Shown: piece after piece, positions 6,869 through 12,890 of the stretch
Layout of the letters: each line of letters opens with the position of its first letter
How positions within the stretch are numbered: position 1 is the first letter of the stretch
Assembly: GCA_009774585.1 (NCBI GenBank)
Contig: VSOA01000065.1
Location: forward strand, 1 to 14,755
Length of the DNA: 14,755 bases
Direction of reading: 5' to 3'
Source: Lachnospiraceae bacterium
Lineage (GTDB): Bacteria; Bacillota; Clostridia; Lachnospirales; Lachnospiraceae
Translations under genes and position numbers: made by a program
Notes under the pieces: model-generated
The model's database searches: none
What the model was told of the DNA's origin: nothing
The model's input: only the letters and a program-made list of their open reading frames with translations

Positions 6869-8203
6869 ATGAACACAACAAAGTCACAACAGCTTTTTCA
6901 TAAGGCGAAGGAATTGATTCCCGGTGGAGTGAATTCTCCCGTAAGAGCATTTGGGGCGGTTGGCGGACAGCCGTTTTTCGTAGAATATGCGCAAGGACCG
7001 TGGATTGTGGACGCGGACGGAAATCGTTATGTGGACTATGTCTGTTCGTGGGGACCGGGTATCCTTGGGCACGCGCACCCGAGGGTGATTGAGGCGGTGA
7101 AAAAAGTCTGTGAAAATGGGCTTACATTCGGTGCGCCGACAGCCGGGGAAGTGGAGCTTTCGGAAATAATCAGGACATGTGTTCCGGATATGGAGATGGT
7201 ACGGTTAGTCAGCTCCGGGACTGAGGCAGTGATGAGCGCTGTGCGTGTGGCGAGGGGGTATACGGGCAGAGATAAGATTATCAAATTTGCGGGCAATTAT
7301 CACGGACATTCGGACGGACTGCTTGTGAAGGCAGGGTCCGGGCTGATGACCCAGTCGGTGCCTGACAGCGCGGGTGTGCCGGAAGACTATGCGGCAAATA
7401 CTTTGACCGCGGTTTATAATGATGAGGAATCCGTACGGAAGTTGATGGAAGAAAACAATGGTCAGATAGCGGCAATCGTGGTGGAGCCGGTGGCAGCCAA
7501 TATGGGCGTGGTGCCGCCGAAGGATGGATTCCTGAAATTTCTGAGGAACATTACGGAAGAGAACGATGCGCTTTTAATCTTTGATGAAGTTATTACCGGG
7601 TTCCGGCTGTCCCTTGGCGGCGCCACGGAATATACGGGAGTTCATGCGGATTTGCATACATTTGGAAAGATTGTCGGGGGAGGAATGCCTCTGGCGGCCT
7701 ATGGAGGCAGGCGTGATATCATGTCATGTGTTGCGCCTCTGGGACCGGTTTATCAGGCGGGAACGCTGTCGGGCAATCCGGTGGCAGTGACGGCAGGCAT
7801 CACGACATTGAAAATTCTGATGGAAGATACGGGAATCTATGAGAGAATCGACCGCAGGGCTGCAAAACTGGAAGAAGCTTTCCGAGAGACCGGTCTGAGC
7901 GTAAACCGTGCCGGTTCGCTGCTCTCGGCGTTTTTTGTCCCCGGGTGGAATGTTCCCGAACGAAAGGAAACTGTTCCTGAGGCAAAAGAGCAGGAACGGC
8001 GGGCAGAAGAACGGAACGTGGAAAATTACGAGGATGCATGCCGATGTGACAGGCAGGCTTTTGCAGATTATTTTCACAAAATGCTGGCGCAGGGAATCTA
8101 TGTGGCTCCGTCTCAGTTTGAGGCAATGTTTGTGTCGGACGCCCATTCGGATGAACTGATTGACAGGACATGTGAGGCGATCAGAAAGAGCATTAAGGCA
8201 TAA
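6869..8203 (+). CDS. hemL: glutamate-1-semialdehyde 2,1-aminomutase
   Basis: PLP enzyme that turns glutamate-1-semialdehyde into 5-aminolevulinate, showing that the organism uses the C5 (glutamyl-tRNA) route. Features: PGGVNSPVRAF (18-28), SSGTEAVMSAVRVARG (115-130), NYHGHSDG (143-150), LIFDEVITGFR (236-246), the PLP lysine in TFGKIVGGGMP (K267) and GTLSGNP (298-304). At 444 aa it exceeds the usual 425-430 because of a charged stretch, PERKETVPEAKEQERRAEER (363-382), before NYEDACRCD. Start: ATG 6869 has AGGAAAGG (6853-6860) at a good distance, while the in-frame ATG at 6845 lies inside hemB and lacks one. hemA (glutamyl-tRNA reductase), its normal partner, is absent from the window. The function is secure; the insertion's role is unknown. 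Confidence 0.96.
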   Translation: MNTTKSQQLFHKAKELIPGGVNSPVRAFGAVGGQPFFVEYAQGPWIVDADGNRYVDYVCSWGPGILGHAHPRVIEAVKKVCENGLTFGAPTAGEVELSEIIRTCVPDMEMVRLVSSGTEAVMSAVRVARGYTGRDKIIKFAGNYHGHSDGLLVKAGSGLMTQSVPDSAGVPEDYAANTLTAVYNDEESVRKLMEENNGQIAAIVVEPVAANMGVVPPKDGFLKFLRNITEENDALLIFDEVITGFRLSLGGATEYTGVHADLHTFGKIVGGGMPLAAYGGRRDIMSCVAPLGPVYQAGTLSGNPVAVTAGITTLKILMEDTGIYERIDRRAAKLEEAFRETGLSVNRAGSLLSAFFVPGWNVPERKETVPEAKEQERRAEERNVENYEDACRCDRQAFADYFHKMLAQGIYVAPSQFEAMFVSDAHSDELIDRTCEAIRKSIKA

Positions 8204-8233
8204 CTTTTAGAAATAATCCGAGAAATATGCCTT
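8195..8233. terminator. inverted repeat across the hemL / acetyltransferase convergent junction
   Basis: AAGGCATA (8195-8202) is perfectly complementary to TATGCCTT (8226-8233) around a 23-base loop, covering both stop codons. The loop is long and no T-run follows on either strand, so it is at best a weak bidirectional termination or transcript-end signal. It could also be chance. Confidence 0.25.
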
Positions 8234-9454
8234 CTCTACGGGTATGATACGTTCCAGCCAGGTGAGCATATAGTATTCGGTCTGTATTTTTTCGTGTTCG
8301 TAAAGATAAGAGGGCCTTTTATAACCCATCAACATCGTAGTCAGCGTGTTGACGGACAGTTCCACCACATTGATGGACTGATTGTTGTCAACGCGTTCGC
8401 AGATGGTCTTGCCGTCGTGCCATGAGACAAGATAATCTCCTTCGTTCCATGGTGCCATTTCATCATGCACTCTGAAATGCAGCTTGAAATCTTCGGGTTG
8501 AAGCTGGAAAGGATATTCTGCAAGGAATTCTTTAACGTCTATGATGCGTGCCATAATATAAGGCGAGATTGTCTCCGTAATTTCGCTGTCTTCAAACAGA
8601 TATGCCATTGTCTCGCCGGAGTAGTTGTCGCCCTGTACCTGCGTGATCATGGAAAAATGTGCGCTGATATAATTCCAGAGTCCGTGATTCGCCTCGATAT
8701 TTAAGTATACCATCTCTTTGATATGAAAAATTTCGTTTGCGATATAATACACGACATAGCCTAGCGGTTTGTGTTCTTTGCTGTAATAAACGGCAGCGAT
8801 GATATCCTCATTGTCCCAGCGCCAGTATTCTTCCCATGAAAGGGCGTCGCGGATGAGTGCGCCGTGCCTTTGCAGGGCGAAATAGGAATGTACATTGTGA
8901 TAATCCTCGGAATCCAGACTGACGCGCTCTACCATGCCGTCTACGGGAATGGCTTTCGGAAGCTGCGTGTCTTTGACAGTAAAGGAAAGTTTGTCAGATA
9001 CGATTTCCCATCCCATCTTGCGGTAAAAAGGGATGGAGTAAGGATAGAGAAAAGAAATCAACATTTCCTGATCGTGGATATAATTCAGCGCGCGCCGCAT
9101 TAATGAATGAATCAGCCCGCGGCCGGTATATTCCGGATAAGTGGCGACGCCGGTGATGCCGCCCATGTCCATAATCGTATCATGGACATTTACCTTCATG
9201 GAGTAGACAACAATCATAGAAGCGAGCTTATCATGGTAAAACCAGCCCAGCACATATGCTTCTTCCAGAATAGGGCGCTTGGCATACTTGATTTCATCCT
9301 GCTCCCATCCGGTCTGAAATAAATCGTAAGAAGTGACCTGAAAAGCGTATTGTAACAGAGCGTTGAACTGCTCCAGATCGCCGCGGTCCAGTTCGCGCAT
9401 CTTAAATTCTCCGTCAGTTTCTAAATAAGTATACGTCTGATGATGTTCTTCCAT
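8207..9454 (-). CDS. Eis-like GNAT family N-acetyltransferase with C-terminal sterol-carrier-like domain
   Basis: A 415-aa protein of the COG4552/Eis type. Such proteins have two GNAT folds followed by an SCP2-like domain and use acetyl-CoA to acetylate amines; some members modify aminoglycosides, but the substrate here is unknown. The acetyl-CoA site is visible as GVATYPEYTGRGLIHSLM (102-119) with the TGRGL loop, followed by FLYPYSIPFYRKMGWE (135-150), which is very characteristic. The chain ends in SDYF; in Eis the C-terminal carboxylate takes part in catalysis, so the intact end fits. Start: the ATG at 9454 has GAGG six bases upstream, whereas the in-frame ATG at 9466 has none and would sit at the predicted transcript start. 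It is convergent with hemL, with three bases between the stops. Confidence 0.88.
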   Translation of the reverse strand: MEEHHQTYTYLETDGEFKMRELDRGDLEQFNALLQYAFQVTSYDLFQTGWEQDEIKYAKRPILEEAYVLGWFYHDKLASMIVVYSMKVNVHDTIMDMGGITGVATYPEYTGRGLIHSLMRRALNYIHDQEMLISFLYPYSIPFYRKMGWEIVSDKLSFTVKDTQLPKAIPVDGMVERVSLDSEDYHNVHSYFALQRHGALIRDALSWEEYWRWDNEDIIAAVYYSKEHKPLGYVVYYIANEIFHIKEMVYLNIEANHGLWNYISAHFSMITQVQGDNYSGETMAYLFEDSEITETISPYIMARIIDVKEFLAEYPFQLQPEDFKLHFRVHDEMAPWNEGDYLVSWHDGKTICERVDNNQSINVVELSVNTLTTMLMGYKRPSYLYEHEKIQTEYYMLTWLERIIPVEKAYFSDYF

Positions 9455-9473
9455 GGAAAGCCTCATTTAATGT

Positions 9474-9479
9474 ATTATA
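9474..9479 (-). promoter_or_regulatory. putative -10 box for the acetyltransferase gene
   Basis: A perfect TATAAT on the minus strand lies 19 bases before the chosen start codon. Transcription would begin near 9467, giving a very short leader that just includes the GAGG ribosome binding site. The -35 region is poor. The lack of a terminator between degV and this gene leaves read-through possible. Confidence 0.45.
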
Positions 9480-9569
9480 GTATTCAGGTAAGTAAATTAC
9501 TGTGTCAGCCAATGTGCAGTTTGCAAGAACAGTATCATGGCGGCGGATTATATAGGAAACATAGCGATC

Positions 9570-10454
9570 TTAACGGAAATATTCAGTATATTTTCCATCG
9601 TCAGCGTCGAAGAAACAGAAGCCGACAAGTCCTCTTCCGGTGTGAGCACCAATTGCGCAGCCTACCACAGAAATGATGGTATCTTTCGGATGAAATGTCT
9701 CCTGCACAAGATCGTTTACAAAAGTGAGAGATTCCGGATCCTCTCCGTGGCAGAGTGCAATGATCTGATTTTCAAGGTGATAAGCGTTTTCTTTAGCATA
9801 ATCAATAAGATAACGCAGTGATTTCTTTCTGCCGCGAACGGTTTTAATGACTGCCAGTGCGCCTTCCTCATTTACGATCAAAACCGGTTTCATATCCAGT
9901 GTCTCCGCCAGAGTCCCCTTGAATTTGGTGAGTCTGCCACCCTTGATCAGGTAGGCGAGAGTCTGAACCGTAAATACATGCCTGATGTGAGAGATAAAAT
10001 AGCCGGCCGCCTCTATGATTTCTTCCTTGGAAGCGCCTTTTTCCAGCATCGTGACCAATTTGCCCACCAACAGACCAAAGCCTGCGGAAGCACATTTGGA
10101 GTCAATGATGGTCAGGTCGAAATCCGGATAATTTTCCAGTATATTACTTTTGGCAATGTTTGCGGCGTTGTAAGTTCCCGCAATACCTGTAGAAAAACAT
10201 AAGTATATAATACTGTCCCCGGCTTTGGCATACGGAAGAAAAGCTTCTGTAAACATGGCGGGATTAATATGATAGGTTTTAACGTCTCTCTTAATATCAT
10301 CCAATATATGGTAGAATTCTTCTGTTTGTATAGTCTCTCCGTCAAAATAATCGACATCGTCAATGACAACAGGTGTCGGGATTACATGTAAGTTATGCTG
10401 CCTGATATAGTCTTTCGGCAGGTCGCTTGCGGAATCAGTAATGATACGAAGCAT
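9570..10454 (-). CDS. DegV family fatty-acid-binding protein
   Basis: A 294-aa DegV/FakB-type protein. Members hold a fatty acid in a deep pocket, and some deliver it to a fatty-acid kinase (FakA) for phospholipid synthesis; FakA is not in this window. The start IITDSASDLP (4-13), the segment FSTGIAGTYNAA (87-98) that follows a buried strand, and the later YLIKGGRLTKFKG region are the classic signature. The fold continues with MKPVLIVNEEGAL and the C-terminal GAHTGRGLVGF. Start ATG 10454 has a full AGGAGG nine bases upstream (10464-10469); the longer in-frame ATG at 10490 would lie at the transcript start. It has its own promoter (10493-10521) and a 110-base gap from pncB, so it is probably transcribed by itself. 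The family is certain; the lipid specificity is unknown. Confidence 0.93.
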   Translation of the reverse strand: MLRIITDSASDLPKDYIRQHNLHVIPTPVVIDDVDYFDGETIQTEEFYHILDDIKRDVKTYHINPAMFTEAFLPYAKAGDSIIYLCFSTGIAGTYNAANIAKSNILENYPDFDLTIIDSKCASAGFGLLVGKLVTMLEKGASKEEIIEAAGYFISHIRHVFTVQTLAYLIKGGRLTKFKGTLAETLDMKPVLIVNEEGALAVIKTVRGRKKSLRYLIDYAKENAYHLENQIIALCHGEDPESLTFVNDLVQETFHPKDTIISVVGCAIGAHTGRGLVGFCFFDADDGKYTEYFR

Positions 10455-10492
10455 ATAGCATTCCCTCCTAAAGTGTATTCCCCCTAACACAT

Positions 10493-10521
10493 ATCATACT
10501 GGAATAAAAATGACTTTTCAA
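10493..10521 (-). promoter_or_regulatory. sigma-A-type promoter of the degV gene
   Basis: On the minus strand TTGAAA (10516-10521) is separated by exactly 17 bases from TATGAT (10493-10498). Transcription should begin near 10486, giving a leader of about 32 bases with AGGAGG in it. This is the best vegetative promoter in the window. Confidence 0.7.
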
Positions 10522-10564
10522 GAGAAATCAGTCGGCGGCTGTCTGTGAAACATACCGGAAATGA

Positions 10565-12019
10565 TTACATCTGATTCATCTGATCCAGAAGCTGAATCTT
10601 AATATCGTACAATTTACTGGATAAGTCTACATATACTTTGTGCGGATTCACAAGTCGTCTGGTTTCTTCCCAGAGGGTGCCGAGTTCTTCCTGACAGTAT
10701 GCGCGGATATCCATGACCTTCGGTGAAGTATAGCAGCATTTGCCGCTTTGGAAAACCGGAATCATCAGTTCTCTTAACGTATAGCTTCCGCCTGCCAGCT
10801 TCGTCTTTTTCCACGGCTCATTAGGGTCAAACAATAACATCGGTTCGTTTGCGTCAAATTTCTCGTCTACCAGACAGATCAGATCGGCCTTGATTTTACC
10901 CGATTCTTTCTCGTAGATGCGGTAAATCGTCTTATTGCCCGGATTCGTAACTTTCTCTGTATTTTCCGATAATTTAATCTTCGGAATAAACTTGCCGTCT
11001 TTGCCCATCACTGCAGCCAGCTTATATACACCGCCGAAGGAAGGACAGTCTTTGGATGTGATCATGTGTGTTCCAACGCCCCATGAAGTGATGGCTGCGC
11101 CTTGCGCTTTTAAACTCTGGATCAGGAATTCATCCAAGTCGTTGGAGGCGGAGATGACTGCGTCGGGGAATCCGGCGTCATCAAGCATCTTGCGGGCTTT
11201 TTTGGATAGGTAGGCTAGGTCGCCGCTGTCTAAGCGGATGCCGTAAAACGTGAGAGGAACGCCAGCCTGCCGCATTTCGGTAAAGACACGGATGGCGTTG
11301 GGCACGCCGGACTTCAATGTATCATAAGTATCAACCAGAAGAATACATGCGGAAGGGTACATGTCCGCATAGGTTTTAAAGGCTGTATATTCATCCGGAA
11401 AACTCATAATCCAGCTATGAGCGTGAGTTCCTTTTACCGGCACGTCAAAGAGCTGCCCGCAAAGGACGTTGGAGGTGCCGACACATCCGCCTATCATCGC
11501 TGCTCTTGCGCCGTAGGTTCCGGCGTCCGGTCCTTGTGCACGACGAAGACCGAATTCCATAATACCGTCTCCGTGCGCGGCATAGCAGACCCTTGCCGCT
11601 TTCGTTGCAATCAGGCTCTGATGGTTGATGATATTTAAGATGGCAGTCTCTACAAGCTGCGCCTGCATAATCGGCGCAATGACTTTCACAAGCGGTTCAC
11701 GCGGGAAAACTACGGTGCCTTCCGGAACCGAGTAAATGTCTCCGGTAAATTTAAAGTCTTTCAGATAGTTAAGGAAATCTTTGTCGAAAATTCCGAGACT
11801 TGCAAGGTAGCTGATGTCCGCATCATCAAAACGAAGATTTTTGACATATTGGATAACCTGCTCCAATCCTGCGGCGATGGCAAAACCGCCGTCGCAGGGA
11901 TTACTGCGGTAGAAGGCGTCGAAGATTACGGTTTCATTCTGGTCTTTGTTTTTGAAATATCCCTGCATCATAGTCAGTTCATATAAATCGGTGAGCAGGG
12001 TTAAGTTCTGTCTGTCCAT
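10565..12019 (-). CDS. pncB: nicotinate phosphoribosyltransferase
   Basis: Makes nicotinate mononucleotide from nicotinate and PRPP, the Preiss-Handler entry into NAD salvage, in the cytoplasm. The 484-aa protein opens with LTLLTDLYELTMMQGYF (6-22) and shows FDAFYRSNPCDGGFAIAAG (33-51), FGLRRAQGPDAG (156-167), the VKGTHAHSW segment (195-203) where the phosphorylated histidine of the family is expected, and FYGIRLDSGDL (258-268) in the phosphate-binding barrel. Start ATG 12019 is preceded by a purine-rich GGGGGAAA about four bases upstream; the ATG at 12046 would add nine unrelated residues. It is transcribed away from hypB across a shared 186-base intergenic region. No niacin transporter or nadD/E lies beside it. 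Function secure. Confidence 0.95.
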   Translation of the reverse strand: MDRQNLTLLTDLYELTMMQGYFKNKDQNETVIFDAFYRSNPCDGGFAIAAGLEQVIQYVKNLRFDDADISYLASLGIFDKDFLNYLKDFKFTGDIYSVPEGTVVFPREPLVKVIAPIMQAQLVETAILNIINHQSLIATKAARVCYAAHGDGIMEFGLRRAQGPDAGTYGARAAMIGGCVGTSNVLCGQLFDVPVKGTHAHSWIMSFPDEYTAFKTYADMYPSACILLVDTYDTLKSGVPNAIRVFTEMRQAGVPLTFYGIRLDSGDLAYLSKKARKMLDDAGFPDAVISASNDLDEFLIQSLKAQGAAITSWGVGTHMITSKDCPSFGGVYKLAAVMGKDGKFIPKIKLSENTEKVTNPGNKTIYRIYEKESGKIKADLICLVDEKFDANEPMLLFDPNEPWKKTKLAGGSYTLRELMIPVFQSGKCCYTSPKVMDIRAYCQEELGTLWEETRRLVNPHKVYVDLSSKLYDIKIQLLDQMNQM

Positions 12020-12100
12020 TGTATTTCCCCCATATGGCGTGCACAATTATTGTTCCTTACCGAAATATTTTACACTATATTTTCCAAAGAGGGAAGGGTT

Positions 12101-12139
12101 ATCTATAGATTGACAAAACAGATTGAATGTACCTTGATA
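12101..12139 (+). promoter_or_regulatory. hypB: putative hypB promoter with a palindrome at its -35 box
   Basis: TTGACA (12110-12115) is a consensus -35 box; 18 bases later lies TTGATA (12134-12139), a weak -10. Alternative -10 boxes such as TATAGT (12163-12168) occur further on. The perfect palindrome ATCTATAGAT (12101-12110) abuts and overlaps the first base of the -35 box and is a candidate operator. No clear promoter for pncB was found on the opposite strand of this region. Confidence 0.4.
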
Positions 12140-12205
12140 TTTGTGTAAAATAGAGATAATAGTATAGTAAGGGACATTATGTGACAAGAAAGGTCAGGTA
12201 TTGCT

Positions 12206-12877
12206 ATGAAGGAAGTGCGGATTCTTGAAATTAAACAAAGCGTATATGCCGACAATGATAAACAGGCGGAAGAACTTCGTAAAGAGTTAAAGGATAAGGG
12301 AGTCTTCCTTTTGAATCTCATGTCGTCGCCCGGTTCGGGTAAGACAACTACTTTGATGAAAACAATCGAGGCATTGAGAGATCAGTTGAAAATCGGTGTA
12401 ATGGAGGCGGATATTGATTCGGACGTGGACGCCAGAACGATTTCACAGTCCGGAGCGAAGGTAATCCAGCTTCACACGGGCGGTATGTGTCATCTGGATG
12501 CGGGGATGACCAGACAGGGACTCGACGGACTGGAAACAGAGGGTATTGAACTGGCAATTCTTGAAAATGTGGGAAATCTGGTCTGCCCTGCGGAATTCGA
12601 TACAGGAGCGTCAAAGAACGCCATGATTTTGTCGGTGCCGGAGGGCGACGACAAACCGCTTAAATATCCGCTTATGTTTTCTATCTGCGATGTGGTCTTA
12701 ATCAATAAAATTGATGTATTGCCCTATTTTGACTTTGACATGGAGAAGTGTAAAGAATACATACGCATGCGCAATCCGCAGGCCAAGGTCATTCCTATCT
12801 GTGCTAAGACAGGAGAAGGTATACGGGAATGGGCTGACTGGATTGCGGAAGAAGTAAAGAAGTGGCGCGAAGCATAG
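12206..12877 (+). CDS. hypB: HypB-type nickel-insertion GTPase
   Basis: A SIMIBI-class GTPase which, with HypA, loads nickel into [NiFe] hydrogenase and sometimes other nickel enzymes. The 223-aa protein shows the P-loop SSPGSGKTTT (40-49), ADIDSDVDA (68-76), the dimer-interface metal ligands C95/H96 in HTGGMCHLDA (90-99), ENVGNLVCPAEFD (120-132) with C127, NKIDVLPYF (167-175) as the guanine-specificity motif, and a C-terminal CAKTGEGI (199-206). It lacks the N-terminal CxxCGC or histidine-rich nickel store found in some HypB proteins. HTGGMCH replaces the more usual NTGKGCH. AGG (12196-12198) gives a modest ribosome binding site. No hypA or hydrogenase subunit is present; the next gene starts 13 bases on, so an operon with the iron-sulphur flavoprotein is likely. 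Confidence 0.93.
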   Translation: MKEVRILEIKQSVYADNDKQAEELRKELKDKGVFLLNLMSSPGSGKTTTLMKTIEALRDQLKIGVMEADIDSDVDARTISQSGAKVIQLHTGGMCHLDAGMTRQGLDGLETEGIELAILENVGNLVCPAEFDTGASKNAMILSVPEGDDKPLKYPLMFSICDVVLINKIDVLPYFDFDMEKCKEYIRMRNPQAKVIPICAKTGEGIREWADWIAEEVKKWREA

Positions 12878-12890
12878 AAGGGAGGAAGGT

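Noticed and set aside
7724..8146. 140-codon minus-strand frame inside hemL
   Set aside because: Opposite-strand shadow of a secure gene; low-complexity composition and no family resemblance.
9455..9569. Terminator or small RNA between degV and the acetyltransferase gene
   Set aside because: No stable stem followed by a T-run on the minus strand was found.
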